Source: DAOTTI01 sp034437795
GTDB taxonomy: Bacteria; Chloroflexota; UBA11872; UBA12225
Direction: 5' to 3'
Assembly (NCBI GenBank): GCA_034437795.1
Contig: DAOTTI010000273.1
Span: forward strand, 1 to 60,176
DNA: 60,176 bases
Within the stretch, counting starts at the first letter, position 1; the number at the start of each line of letters is the position of its first letter. Shown here piece by piece: positions 25,115-33,793 of the stretch. The notes under the pieces are model-generated. The model made no database searches and was not told the origin of the DNA. It saw only the letters and a program-made list of their open reading frames with translations. The translations under genes were made by a program, and so were the position numbers.

Positions 25115-26011
25115 CTACCCTTCTGTGGCGGCCCGCCGCGGGCCCGGCGCCTCACCGAAAGCCCGCTCGGCGTATTCGCTGACCGGCCGGGCCAGCCCGC
25201 TGAACTCCATGGGAAAGACGAAGCGGGCGGTGGGGCTGGCACCCAAGGCCTTCAGCGCGTCCAGGTACTGCAGGGCCATCGTCTTGTCGTCGATGCGCTG
25301 GGCGGCGCTGTAGATGCTGCGCAGGGCCAGGGCGAGCCCTTCCGCCCGCAGCCGCGCCGCCTCCCGCTCGCCCTGCGCGCGCAGGATCGCCGCCTGCTTC
25401 TCGCCGGTGGCGACGAGCACGGCCGATTGCTTCTTGCCGTCCGACTCCAGGATCAACGCCCGCTTCTCGCGTTCGGCCGACATCTGGCGGTTCATCGCCT
25501 CCTGGACCTCCCTCGGGGGGACGATCTCACGGATCTCGACGTTGGTGATCTTCACCCCCCAGCGCTCGGTCACCTCGTCCAGCTTGGTGCGCAGCACCAG
25601 GTTGATCTGCTCCCGCTTGGAGAGCACGTCGTCGAGCAGGAGGTCACCAATCACGGCGCGCAAGGTGGTGGTGGCGATGCCTTGCGAGGCGCCGGCGAAG
25701 TTGGAGACCTGCACCACGCTGGCGATAGGGTCCACGACCTTGGAGTAGATCAGGAAGTCGACCGAGATGGGGGCGTTGTCCTTGGTGATGCAGGTCTGGT
25801 GGGGGATCTGCAGGAACTGCTCCCGCAGGTCGACCCACACGGCCTTCTCCACCAGCGGGATGACGTACTGCACGCCCGGCCCCCGCGCGCCAACGCAGCG
25901 CCCCAGGCGGAAGACGACGATGCGCTGGTACTCATTGACGATCTTGAGCCCAGCCAGGAGCAGCAGGACGGCGACGACGGCCAGGGCCAGGGGTAACCAG
26001 GCGAGGATCAT
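25115..26011 (-). CDS. SPFH/Band 7 (stomatin-like, QmcA-type) membrane protein
   Basis: The product is 298 residues with an N-terminal membrane helix (ILAWLPLALAVVAVLLLLAGL) and then the Band 7 domain: YQRIVVFRLGRCVGARGPGV, WVDLREQFLQIPHQTCITKDNAPISVDF, RAVIGDLLLDDVLSKREQIN and WGVKITNVEIREIVPPREVQEAMNRQM. A heptad-rich helical part (REKRALILESDGKKQSAVLVATG) follows. Such proteins form large rings in the membrane and pair with NfeD proteases in membrane quality control. Its ATG overlaps the TGA of the NfeD gene by four bases (ATGA), so the two are translationally coupled. Confidence 0.9.
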   Translation of the reverse strand: MILAWLPLALAVVAVLLLLAGLKIVNEYQRIVVFRLGRCVGARGPGVQYVIPLVEKAVWVDLREQFLQIPHQTCITKDNAPISVDFLIYSKVVDPIASVVQVSNFAGASQGIATTTLRAVIGDLLLDDVLSKREQINLVLRTKLDEVTERWGVKITNVEIREIVPPREVQEAMNRQMSAEREKRALILESDGKKQSAVLVATGEKQAAILRAQGEREAARLRAEGLALALRSIYSAAQRIDDKTMALQYLDALKALGASPTARFVFPMEFSGLARPVSEYAERAFGEAPGPRRAATEG

Positions 26012-27414
26012 GCGGCTGCCACTCCTTCTGCCGGCTCAACCACTAATGTGAGGCCCTGCCGGTCCACAACGCGCACCTGCTTTCCGCGTGGGATAGTACC
26101 GGTTCGGGAGACGGCGGTCCAGAGCTCGCTGCGTACGAGCACCGTTCCGGTGGGATCGAGGGCGGATTCGGCCTGGCCCACGTCGCCCGGGATGGGGGCG
26201 ATAGGCAGGGGCGGGCGGCGGCGCACGAGCAGCCCCTTCTGCAGCAGCCAGCCGAAGAGCACGGCCACCATCCCCGCCAGGGCGCCGATCAGCCAGGGGT
26301 TCAAGCCGGGCTCGACGCCGAGCGCCTGGCCTCCTGCTCCTGAGAAGAGCAGCAATGAGCCGAGCACGAACGACGCGATGCCGCCAACCGCCAGCAGGCC
26401 ATGGCTGGCCACCTTGAGCTCGGCAATGAACATGCCGATGGCGAGCAGCAGCAGGGCCAGGCCGCCCAGGTTCACCGGCAGGCTGCCCAGGCCCACCAGG
26501 GCCAGCAGCAGGGCGATGCTGCCCACCACGCCCGGCACGATCGCGCCCGGGTTATAGAGCTCGGCCAGGATGGCGGTGCTGCCGATGGTGAAGAGGAGAT
26601 AGGCGATGGTGGGGTCGGCGATGAACTGCACCGCCCGCTCCAGGGGGTTCATGCCCGTCTCGTAGATCGTCGCCCCCCGCGTGCGCAGGACCCGCTCCCC
26701 CCACGGGCCGCGCAGGCGGCGGCCGTCCAGCTTGGCCAGCAGGTCGTCGACGTCGCTGGCGACCTCGTCCACCACGTGCAGGCGCAAGGCCTCGCTGGCG
26801 GGGATGGAATCGCTCTCCCGCACCGCGCGCTCAGCCCAGTCGGCGTTCCGGCCTCGCTGCTGGGCCAGGCTGCGGGCATAGGCGGCGGCGTCGTTGGTGA
26901 CCTTGGCCGCCATCACGGGGTCGGCGATGGCCCCCGCACCCCCCGGCCCTGCGCTCACCGGATGGGCGGCGCCAATGTTGGTGCCCGGCGCCATGGCCGC
27001 CACGTCGGCGGCCAGGACCAGAAAGACCCCTGCGGAGCCGGCGCGAGCGCCTGCGGGCGAGACGTAGACGACGGTGGGAACCCCCGCGCCCAGCATGCGC
27101 TGCACGATGCGGCGCATGGCCGTATCGAACCCGCCGGGTGTGTCCAGGGTCAAGATGAGCGCTTCCACGTTCTGGCGCTCGGCGCGCTCGATCACCCGCA
27201 CGGCGTACTGGGCCGTGGCGGCGTTGATCACGCCGTCAATGCGCGCCACCAGCACCGCCGGGCCGGCCTGGCGCTGGGCCTGCGCCGCACTGGCGTGCAG
27301 CAGCAGGAGGGATACGGCCAGGACCGCCAGCACAAGGCGGCGGAGCCGGCGCGGCCCACCGGGCGCAATCCAGCCACGACCTCCGCCACCGGCACGGCGC
27401 CCGCGCATGCTCAT
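26008..27414 (-). CDS. NfeD family membrane serine protease (ClpP-class)
   Basis: The product is about 468 residues, long-form NfeD. ATG 27414 follows AGGAG. An N-terminal signal/anchor (RLVLAVLAVSLLLLHASAAQAQ) leads into the ClpP-like protease domain: EALILTLDTPGGFDTAMRRIV, VYVSPAGARAGSAGVF with the expected Ser, and AAKVTNDAAAYARSLA with the expected Lys of the Ser-Lys dyad. Four to five membrane helices follow (AYLLFTIGSTAILAELY, GVVGSIALLLALVGLG and others), then a C-terminal OB-fold NfeD domain ending in GLTLVVEPAEGV. It should cut stomatin-type partners, and the partner SPFH gene directly follows, overlapping by four bases. Confidence 0.92.
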   Translation of the reverse strand: MSMRGRRAGGGGRGWIAPGGPRRLRRLVLAVLAVSLLLLHASAAQAQRQAGPAVLVARIDGVINAATAQYAVRVIERAERQNVEALILTLDTPGGFDTAMRRIVQRMLGAGVPTVVYVSPAGARAGSAGVFLVLAADVAAMAPGTNIGAAHPVSAGPGGAGAIADPVMAAKVTNDAAAYARSLAQQRGRNADWAERAVRESDSIPASEALRLHVVDEVASDVDDLLAKLDGRRLRGPWGERVLRTRGATIYETGMNPLERAVQFIADPTIAYLLFTIGSTAILAELYNPGAIVPGVVGSIALLLALVGLGSLPVNLGGLALLLLAIGMFIAELKVASHGLLAVGGIASFVLGSLLLFSGAGGQALGVEPGLNPWLIGALAGMVAVLFGWLLQKGLLVRRRPPLPIAPIPGDVGQAESALDPTGTVLVRSELWTAVSRTGTIPRGKQVRVVDRQGLTLVVEPAEGVAAA

Positions 27415-27576
27415 CTCGTCTCCTACCAGTATAGGTCTATCCGTCCGTTCGGGGCTCTCTGGGGTCCACCGGCTGCGCTGGCGCGGCGATGGGGGCGACG
27501 GGCGCCGATCCACGTTACAACAGGTGGGGGCGAAGCGGGGCGCTGGCCCGGCGCCGCCCGTTGGAAACGTTGCGCG

Positions 27577-28767
27577 ATGTCCGCCAGCAGAGCGAGCCAG
27601 AGCCAGGCCGTGACCGAGCCGCAGGTCGTCATCGTCACCGGGGCGGCGGGCTACATCGGTAGCCACGTCTGCGAGGCGCTGCTGGCGCGGGGCGACGCCG
27701 TGGTCGGGATCGACGCCTTCACCGCTCACTATGATCCGGCGCGTAAGCGGGCCAACGTGGTGGCCGTGGAGCAGACGGCGCGCCGGGTCATGGCGCGAGA
27801 TGGCCGGTCGCGGGCGCGCTGGCCGGACGGGCCCTTCCATCTGCTGGAAGGCGACGTGCGTTGCCCGCAGGACCTCGACGCAGCCTTCCGGCTGGGCGCC
27901 GCGCTCGGTGGCCGGCCGGTACGCCGCGTGATCCACCTGGCCGCCCGCGCTGGCGTGCGCGGGCCGCTGCATGACTCACGCGACTACGTGAGCATGAACG
28001 TCGCCGGCACCACCGAGGTGCTCGAGGCCTGCCGCCGGCACGGGCTGGGGACAGGCGCGGTGGCGTCGGAGCCGGAATGGCGCGCCGAAGGCCGCGCGGC
28101 GGAGCCAGCCGGCCACCTGGTGCTGGCATCGAGCAGCACGGTCTACGGCAGCGGCCCGCCCGGCTGGGAGGGGCCCTTTTCCGAGGCGCTGGCCGCCGAC
28201 CGCCCCCTCTCCGTCTACGGGGCGACGAAGCGGGCCTGCGAGTTGCTGGCCTTCGCCTACTCGCGCCTGGCGGGGCTGAACGTGACCTGCCTGCGCTTCT
28301 TTGGCGTGGTGGGGCCGCGCGCCCGCAGCGACCTGTCGCCGTTCGCCTTCACGGACGCCGTCTGGCACGGCCGGCCGATCACCAAGTTCGGTGACGGGAC
28401 GACGGCCCGCGACTACACCTACATCGGCGACATCGTGCAGGGCGTACTGGCGGCGCTGGATCGCTTCGAGCTGGCGGCCGCGGGGTTGGTCGAGCCGGGG
28501 GAGCGCTACGAGTGCATCAACCTGGGCAACGACCGCCCCGTGACGCTGAACGCCTACCTGGCGCTCCTGGAGCGCCTGGTGGGGAAGCCGGTTATCGTGC
28601 AGCCCATGCCGGAGCACCCGATGGATGCCAGGCGCACGTGGGCCGACCTGAGCAAGGCGCGCCGGCTGGTGGGCTATGATCCCCAGACCCCATTCGAGGA
28701 GGCGCTGCGCACCTGCGTCGAGTGGTACCTGCGCGAGGTGGCGCACCAACCGGCGCCGGCCGGCTAG
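27577..28767 (+). CDS. NAD-dependent sugar-nucleotide epimerase (UDP-glucose/glucuronate 4-epimerase-like)
   Basis: The product is about 396 residues from ATG 27577; a GTG at 27610 is an alternative start that removes a non-conserved lead. The extended SDR fold is clear: VTGAAGYIGSHVCEAL for NAD, AARAGVRG after beta-4, ASSSTVYGS, the YGATK (YxxxK) catalytic pair, and RDYTYIGDIVQGV near the C-terminus. It resembles nucleoside-diphosphate-sugar epimerases such as UDP-glucuronate 4-epimerase. Internal segments 205-230 and 305-325 (nucleotide-scale low complexity) are slightly longer than usual. It is divergent from the NfeD gene. The stop codon lies in a GGCTAGCC that belongs to a repeat unit. 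No glycan cluster is attached. Confidence 0.85.
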   Translation: MSASRASQSQAVTEPQVVIVTGAAGYIGSHVCEALLARGDAVVGIDAFTAHYDPARKRANVVAVEQTARRVMARDGRSRARWPDGPFHLLEGDVRCPQDLDAAFRLGAALGGRPVRRVIHLAARAGVRGPLHDSRDYVSMNVAGTTEVLEACRRHGLGTGAVASEPEWRAEGRAAEPAGHLVLASSSTVYGSGPPGWEGPFSEALAADRPLSVYGATKRACELLAFAYSRLAGLNVTCLRFFGVVGPRARSDLSPFAFTDAVWHGRPITKFGDGTTARDYTYIGDIVQGVLAALDRFELAAAGLVEPGERYECINLGNDRPVTLNAYLALLERLVGKPVIVQPMPEHPMDARRTWADLSKARRLVGYDPQTPFEEALRTCVEWYLREVAHQPAPAG

Positions 28768-28799
28768 CCCGCCGCCTTCATGGCCGGCGATTGATTGGC
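28762..28799. repeat. Short repeat unit (reverse orientation) at the stop codon of the epimerase gene
   Basis: Read on the minus strand it contains CGCCGGCCATGAA and ends GGGCTAG, the same tail as the units at 38249 and 50719. Its terminal CTAG contains the TAG stop of the epimerase gene. Confidence 0.55.
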
Positions 28800-29236
28800 T
28801 CGCCCCGACGCGTGCAGCAGCTCCCACGAGCCTGGCTTATTGACCTGCGGAGCCCCCACCCTAACCCTCTCCCAAAGGGAGAGGGAACTTAGGGTGCGGT
28901 CATCACCCTGGCCCTCTCCCACCGGAAGAGGGAACGCCTCACTGGCCGTGAACAGTCCGGGCTGGCCCCGAATACAGGCTGACGCATGAGTATGGAAGAA
29001 TGAAGAAGGCAAAAGGAAGAATGTGAAGGCTTCAGGCTAGCGAGAAGACTGGCTGACACGGCTATCCGGCAGCACAGGGACGTGGCGCTGGGGTAGGCTT
29101 TTAGTGGTGGGGCCGGCTGTGGCCCGCTGGGAGCGGGGGCGTGGTGGCTGACGCGAGGCGCGGTTGGGGACGGGGCATGGCCCGCCGGCACGAGCATGGC
29201 CGCACCAGAACGACAGAAAGAGTAGCCTTTCACTCG
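28768..29236. other. Spacer without a gene, repeat unit in the middle
   Basis: After the short unit at 28762-28799 this stretch holds a double palindromic unit at 28859-28965 (CCTAACCCTCTCCC and CCCTCTCCCACCGG cores, then CTGGCCGTGAACAGTCC and GGGCTGG). The part from 28970 to 29220 is A/G-richer than its surroundings and I see no gene or RNA in it. Confidence 0.5.
28859..28965. repeat. Double GC-palindrome repeat unit
   Basis: Two CTCTCCC/GGGAGAGG-type palindromes are followed by AACGCCTCACTGGCCGTGAA and GTCCGGGCTGG. The tail matches the tpiA-end unit closely but ends CTGG rather than CTAG, and no gene stops there. Confidence 0.7.
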
Positions 29237-30013
29237 ATGGGTATTGCCGATCTACATGTCCACAGCACCTGGAGCGATGGGATGGCCAGCGTGCGCGAGA
29301 TCATGGAATACGCGGAGGAGCGCACGCAGCTCGACGTGATCGCCATCGCCGACCACGACCAGGTACGGGGCGCGCTGGAAGCGGTCGAGTGGTGCGCCGG
29401 GCGCCCCAGGTGCCGCGTCCAGGCCATCGTCGCCACGGAGATCAGCGCCGCCTGGGGGCGCCACCTGCTGGCCTTCTTCTTCCAGGAGCCATACCCGACC
29501 AGGCCGTTTCCGCGCCATCGCTCCGTGCGGCGGACCATCCAACTGGTGGAGGATGCCGGCGGTGTGGTCGCCATTCCGCATCCGCTGAGCGTGCTGGTGC
29601 CAAGCATCGGGGAGCGCGCCCTGGCCGGCCTGCTGGACGGCCTGGCCGCCCAGACCGCCGTGCACGCGGTGGAGGTCTGCAGCCGCGTCGTCGGCGGGCG
29701 GCGGGCGGAGGGGCGCCTGCGCCGGCTGAACGACACGGTGTGGGGGCTGGCGTCGCTCGGCAATAGCGATGCCCACCACATCCAGCAGATCGGGAGCGCC
29801 TTTACCAGCTATCCGGGGCGGTCTGCGGCCGAGCTGCAGCGTGCCATCCTGGAGCGGACCACCCTGGCCCACTGGGGCGAGGCGGCGCAGGTCTCCGTGC
29901 TGGACCACGCCCGCCAGAACTGGCGTAGCCTGGTGGTGAAGCCGCTCCGCGAGCTGCGCGCCGTACTGGGCGGCGAGGCGGTCGCCCCACTCAGCGCGGC
30001 GGCACGATCCTGA
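29237..30013 (+). CDS. PHP-domain phosphoesterase
   Basis: The product is about 258 residues from ATG 29237. The PHP metal motifs are complete: DLHVHSTWSDG, IAIADHDQV, a VATEISAAWG glutamate strand, IPHPLSVL and LASLGNSDAHH near the C-terminus. Proteins of this form act as nucleoside 5',3'-bisphosphate phosphatases, exonucleases or histidinol-phosphatase-like enzymes; the specificity is not set by the sequence I can read. There is no Shine-Dalgarno, but TAGCCT lies eight bases before the start, which fits a near-leaderless transcript. It stands alone, with repeat-rich spacers on both sides. Confidence 0.85.
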   Translation: MGIADLHVHSTWSDGMASVREIMEYAEERTQLDVIAIADHDQVRGALEAVEWCAGRPRCRVQAIVATEISAAWGRHLLAFFFQEPYPTRPFPRHRSVRRTIQLVEDAGGVVAIPHPLSVLVPSIGERALAGLLDGLAAQTAVHAVEVCSRVVGGRRAEGRLRRLNDTVWGLASLGNSDAHHIQQIGSAFTSYPGRSAAELQRAILERTTLAHWGEAAQVSVLDHARQNWRSLVVKPLRELRAVLGGEAVAPLSAAARS

Positions 30014-30140
30014 GCGCCAAGCCAGCGCGCCCCGCTGAGCGGCCCCAGACGGTCGCTAGCCTGGATTCGTCTGGGAATGGTTACCCATTCTCATGCGGCG
30101 GTGGCGATCCGGGGTCGCACGAGCGATTATTGACCAGTGG

Positions 30141-30208
30141 GGCCCTGACCCTAACCCTCTCCCTCTGGGAGACGGAACTCTTCGCTGGCCGTGAATAGCT
30201 CTGGCTAG
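30141..30208. repeat. GC-palindrome repeat unit ending at a stop codon
   Basis: CCTAACCCTCTCCCTCTGGG and GAGACGGAAC are followed by CGCTGGCCGTGAATAGC and TGGCTAG. The CTA in that end (30205-30207) is the complement of the TAG stop of the gene 30205-30963. A related fragment (GCTAGCCTGGATTCGTC) lies at about 30056. Confidence 0.7.
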
Positions 30209-30963
30209 CCTGGCCGGACCGGCGTGGTGAGCTTCGGCAGGGCCACGTGATAGTCCGCCAGGCCGCGGGCGAAGGAAATGAACTCCTCGTCGACCAGGTC
30301 GCTGATCGTCGGTGGCCTGGCGCGCTGTCGTTCGAGCCAGCGATCGAACTCGAGCAGCGCGCGCTGCATCGCATCCGGCCGGATGGACGCCGTGGCCTTA
30401 TGGAAGCTCGCCACGAGAAAGCCCCGCTCACCCTGCCAGAGCGCCTTGCCGGCGGCGTCCAGGTGGCTGGTCCGCCGGTCCAGCTCGGCCAGCAGGTGTT
30501 TGACCAGTGCCTTCTGGCCGCGGTACCAGGCCGCGCGAATGCGGGTCAGCACCAGCGTCACGCGCGTCAGCGGGTCTGCGGGCGCCAGCCCGCCCGGCGT
30601 AGGGGCATCGGCCGCGGCGAGCTGCCCTTCAGCATAGGCATCGGCTTTCTGGCAGACGTCTGTCAGCAGCGGGCGGTCCCGCGCCATCCAGGCGGCGCCC
30701 ATGGCTAGCTGGGCGTATTGCTCGAAGCACCCGATGCGCGAGCCGGCCTCCAGCGCGTGGGAGATAAGCACAGGAGCGGCCGCCGCGTATAGCTGCCGCG
30801 CCTGCTCCTCCTTACCGCTGATCCAGGCGGCGCGAGCGGCACGCAGCCAGATCCAGCCCGGCACGTCTGTCCGGCGCCCCCTGGCCCGCAAGGTCTCGAG
30901 GAGGGCGAGAGATAACGCCGCCTCTCGTGCCAGCGGGCCCGGCATGGACCGCGTCGCGCTCAC
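30205..30963 (-). CDS. Alpha-helical protein of unknown function
   Basis: The product is 252 residues from GTG 30963. I do not recognise a family. It is almost entirely helical and Ala/Leu/Arg-rich. Segments such as RAARAAWISGKEEQARQLYAAAAPV, FEQYAQLAMGAAWMARDRPL and RAAWYRGQKALVKHLLAELD look like irregular TPR-type helix pairs, so a protein-binding role is possible. No membrane helix, signal or catalytic motif is seen. There is no Shine-Dalgarno, but a perfect TATAAT lies nine bases upstream of the start on the minus strand. Its stop codon falls inside a repeat unit end. Confidence 0.6.
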   Translation of the reverse strand: MSATRSMPGPLAREAALSLALLETLRARGRRTDVPGWIWLRAARAAWISGKEEQARQLYAAAAPVLISHALEAGSRIGCFEQYAQLAMGAAWMARDRPLLTDVCQKADAYAEGQLAAADAPTPGGLAPADPLTRVTLVLTRIRAAWYRGQKALVKHLLAELDRRTSHLDAAGKALWQGERGFLVASFHKATASIRPDAMQRALLEFDRWLERQRARPPTISDLVDEEFISFARGLADYHVALPKLTTPVRPG

Positions 30964-30972
30964 CGGCCGGCA

Positions 30973-30978
30973 ATTATA
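30973..30978 (-). promoter_or_regulatory. -10 hexamer TATAAT nine bases before the GTG at 30963
   Basis: On the minus strand the sequence reads TATAAT, nine bases, then GTG. The very short leader and missing Shine-Dalgarno suggest near-leaderless expression of the helical protein. No convincing -35 is seen. Confidence 0.45.
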
Positions 30979-31090
30979 TGCTGGACCGCAGCGCCGGATC
31001 GATGGCTGGCGCTTGCGGTGACGAAACGACGCCGCCGGCGTGGGCCGGCGCGGGGAGACGCACGTTCGTGCGCGCGCACGCGGGGCATGT

Positions 31091-31126
31091 GGCGTATCTG
31101 GCGTATCTGGCGTATCTGGCGTATCT
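31091..31126. repeat. Tandem repeat, 9-bp unit GGCGTATCT x 4
   Basis: Four perfect copies of GGCGTATCT lie in the 176-base gap upstream of the helical-protein gene and downstream of mnmA. The unit length is a multiple of three, but no supported gene spans it. It is a likely length-variable locus. Confidence 0.9.
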
Positions 31127-31139
31127 GGTGGCGTGGCGT

Positions 31140-32297
31140 TCAGGCGCTCGGCGCGCCGGCTGCCGCAAGGGCCGGCTCCTGCGGCCCTGCCGGCGCATCC
31201 TGCTCGTGGATGGCGGAGACGATCGTGGCGCCACCCAGCACGATGTCGTCGTCGTAGAAGACGACGGCCTGTCCTGGAGTGATGGCCCGCTGCGGCTCGT
31301 CAAACGTGACGCGCACTGCGCCGCCGGCGTCGCCCGCCAGCGGTTCGACCGTCGCGGGGGCCTCCTGCATGCGGTAGCGGATGCGGGCGCGGCAGCGCAC
31401 CGGCCCTTCCAGCGCCGGCAGCGCCACGAGGTTCAGGTCCTCGGCGAGCAGCGTGCGGCAGTGGAGGTCGGGCTCGGGACCGACGATGAGCGCGTTACGC
31501 TCCGGCTCGATGGCCAGGACGTAGAGAGGCTGTGGACTGCTCAGGCCCAGCCCCTTGCGCTGCCCAACGGTGAAGTAGATGATCCCGGGGTGCTCGCCCA
31601 GGTAGCGGCCCTGGGTGTCCAGGATCGGTCCGGGCTGCGCCGCCTCCGGCGCCTGCTCCTGCACGTACCGGCCGTACTTGTTGTCGGGAACGAAGCAAAT
31701 CTCCATGCTCTCCGGCTTCCTGGCCACGGGCAGGCCAAACTCCTCCGCCAGGCGCCGCGTTTCGGCCTTAGTGAACTCGCCCAGCGGGAACAGGGTGCGG
31801 GCCAGCTCATCCTGCTGCATCGGGAACAGCACGTAGGACTGGTCCTTCGACGCGTCGACCCCCTTGCGCAGCCGATAGCGCCCCGTCACCGGATCGCGGT
31901 CGCGCCGCACGTAGTGGCCGGTGGCGACGTACTCGGCGCCCAGGGCCGCCGCCCGCTGCAGAACGGGGCGGAACTTGACGTACTGGTTGCAGCGGACGCA
32001 CGGGTTGGGCGTGCGCCCGCGGGTGTACTCGCGCACGAAGTCGGCGATGACGTACTCGCGGAACAGTTCGCGGAAGTTGAGGACATAGTAGGGGATGCCG
32101 AGCAGGTCGGCCACACGGCGCGCGTCGTCGACGGCGGAGATGCCGCAGCAGGCCTTGGTACGGGTGTCATCGTCGGCCTGCTGATAGGGCCAGACGTTGA
32201 GGGTCACGCCGATGACGTCGTGTCCCTGGTGCTTGAGCAGGGCGGCCGTCACGGAGCTATCGACGCCCCCGCTCATGGCTACTACGATGCGCGCCAT
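31140..32297 (-). CDS. mnmA: tRNA-specific 2-thiouridylase MnmA
   Basis: The product is 385 residues, slightly longer than usual at the C-terminus. The PP-loop SGGVDSS lies at residues 9-15; the catalytic cysteines are Cys100 (NPCVRCN) and Cys201 (MEICFVPDN). Other family landmarks are ATGHY, DASKDQSYVLF, GEFTKAETRRLA, GQRKGLGL and the C-terminal beta-barrel part ending in GQAVVFYDDDIVLGGATI. It thiolates U34 of tRNA for Lys, Glu and Gln using sulfur relayed from a cysteine desulfurase. It stands alone. The extra tail after residue 368 is Ala/Pro-rich and probably disordered. Confidence 0.95.
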   Translation of the reverse strand: MARIVVAMSGGVDSSVTAALLKHQGHDVIGVTLNVWPYQQADDDTRTKACCGISAVDDARRVADLLGIPYYVLNFRELFREYVIADFVREYTRGRTPNPCVRCNQYVKFRPVLQRAAALGAEYVATGHYVRRDRDPVTGRYRLRKGVDASKDQSYVLFPMQQDELARTLFPLGEFTKAETRRLAEEFGLPVARKPESMEICFVPDNKYGRYVQEQAPEAAQPGPILDTQGRYLGEHPGIIYFTVGQRKGLGLSSPQPLYVLAIEPERNALIVGPEPDLHCRTLLAEDLNLVALPALEGPVRCRARIRYRMQEAPATVEPLAGDAGGAVRVTFDEPQRAITPGQAVVFYDDDIVLGGATIVSAIHEQDAPAGPQEPALAAAGAPSA

Positions 32298-33010
32298 ACG
32301 TCCCCTATGTACCTGCGGTGCAGCTGCTCAGCTTCTCTGGAGGCCACCGGTAACACCGATGTCACCGTCAGGAGCAGGACGCTGAGCAGCTGAGCAGTTC
32401 CCCTACGGTCAGAACTCGTCAAGAAATACTATCCGAGACGGGGCGCCCCAGGGGCGATCCCCAGGAAGAAGGGAGCGAGCCTCCTGCGGCCCCCTCGCCC
32501 TGACGCGGGGACAGGGAGACACCGAGACGCGGGGACACAGGGACACGGAGACGGACCCTACTCCGTTCGGCCTGAGCCGCGGCGGCAAGGGAAGACGGAC
32601 CTCACCCCCTGGCCCCCTCTCCGTGTCGGAGAGGGGGGACGATGGCCATGGCTTGGCGCCAGCCGGACCTTTTACGCGCACCCGAGCACCAGAGGACCGG
32701 CTGCGCGAAGTGAGCAACTTACTGAGGCGCCCCGGGTCAGATCTTCTCCCCACGGCCGTCGTTCCCCGTCTCCGCGTCGAAGCGGAGGTGACGACGCCAA
32801 GCCGCACGGCGGGGTGGGGCAAGGGGCAGGTGCGGCGCGGCCCCGGCCCAAGGGGGTGAGGTCCTTTCCCCTCTCCCGCACGCGGGAGAGGGGCTGGCGC
32901 GGCCAAGCCGCACGGTGAGGCGCGGACGCAACCAGAGGGGGCGAGGGCTCTCGTCGCGTCTCCGTGTCTACGCGTCGGCGCGGGGGGTCGCAGGGGGTGG
33001 AGGAGGCACG
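32298..33010. repeat. 713-base spacer with an inverted repeat, GGGACACGGAGAC words and palindromic units
   Basis: No gene is seen. An 11-bp perfect inverted repeat lies at 32322-32332 and 32381-32391 upstream of mnmA. From 32510 to 32555 there are loose tandem GGGGACACAGGGACAC-type words, also found at 50385 and 55917. Palindromes CCCCCTCTCCGTGTCGGAG (about 32612) and CCTCTCCCGCACGCGGGAG (about 32872) and reverse copies of the CTTCGGCCGGGGCCGC phrase (about 32836) complete the mosaic. Confidence 0.7.
32322..32391. repeat. 11-bp inverted repeat upstream of mnmA
   Basis: AGCTGCTCAGC at 32322-32332 and its exact complement GCTGAGCAGCT at 32381-32391, with 48 bases between, lie just upstream of mnmA. 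It could form a hairpin in the mnmA leader. No T-box or known riboswitch motif accompanies it. Confidence 0.6.
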
Positions 33011-33793
33011 CTAGCACGGTGGCCCGCCCACGTTGCGCGCGATGCCGCCGAGTGGCTTCTTCGGTGCGCCGGTGTTTGCCTGCTCGCCGTGCGCGCTGTG
33101 CTCGGTGTGGCCGTGGCGGCCTGCGGTCGCGGGCATCGTTTCGCCAGCGCGGGCTGTGGCGGCCGCGTCTTCGTGGCGGTGCGGGCCGGCCGGGGCCTGG
33201 TGGTCGTGCCGGTCGCCGTGGGCGGCGTGGGCCGCACGATGGCCGGCATGCCCCTCGCGGCCGGCGTGGGTATCCACCCCACGGACGATGTCCACCGCGT
33301 GCGGCAGCACCTCAGCGATGGCGTCGAAGTTCTCGCTCACCGCCTTGGGATTGCCGGGCAGGTTGATGATCAGGGTCCGGCGCCGGATCCCGGCCGTGGC
33401 GCGCGTGAGCATGGCGTAGGGGGTGACGCGCAGGCTCTCGAAGAGCATGGCCTGCACCAGGGCCGGCGTCTCACGCTCGACGACGGCGCGGGTGGCTTCC
33501 GGCGTGACGTCGCGGGGCGAGAAGCCGGTGCCGCCGGTGGTGAAGATGAGGTCCAGCCGTTCGCGGTCGGCCCACTCGATCAGGGTCGACTCGATGGCCA
33601 GGCGGTCGTCGGGCACGACCTTGTACTGCGCGACCTGCCCGCCGAGGCGGTCTATGACCAGGTTATGGATGGTGGGGCCGCTGACGTCTGCCCGTTCGCC
33701 GCGGGAGGCGCGGTCGGAGCAGGTCAAGATGCCGACCCGCAGCGGGCCCCGCTCAGCGGGTGCGTGGTCGTGGGCATGTCGCTCTTGTGCCAT
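33011..33793 (-). CDS. MoaB/MogA-family molybdopterin adenylyltransferase-like protein with His-rich C-terminal tail
   Basis: The product is 260 residues from ATG 33793 (AAAGGA upstream). Residues 18-170 are a normal MogA/MoaB domain: RVGILTCSDRASRGERAD, DLIFTTGGTGFSPRDVTPEATRAV, LTRATAGIRRRTLIINLPGNPKAV. It would adenylate molybdopterin or aid its metal insertion, in the cytoplasm. After residue 180 there is a tail of about 80 residues with many His, Asp and Gly (HAGREGHAGH, HGDRHDHQ, PHRHED, GRHGHTEH), and the N-terminus HAHDHA is also His-rich. This looks like metal-binding or metal-storage tails and is not typical of the family. No other molybdenum-cofactor gene is nearby. Confidence 0.85.
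   Translation of the reverse strand: MAQERHAHDHAPAERGPLRVGILTCSDRASRGERADVSGPTIHNLVIDRLGGQVAQYKVVPDDRLAIESTLIEWADRERLDLIFTTGGTGFSPRDVTPEATRAVVERETPALVQAMLFESLRVTPYAMLTRATAGIRRRTLIINLPGNPKAVSENFDAIAEVLPHAVDIVRGVDTHAGREGHAGHRAAHAAHGDRHDHQAPAGPHRHEDAAATARAGETMPATAGRHGHTEHSAHGEQANTGAPKKPLGGIARNVGGPPC

Noticed and set aside
32322..32391. Inverted repeat upstream of mnmA considered as T-box or riboswitch
   Set aside because: No T-box consensus or other riboswitch core is visible; only a simple hairpin remains, listed as a repeat.
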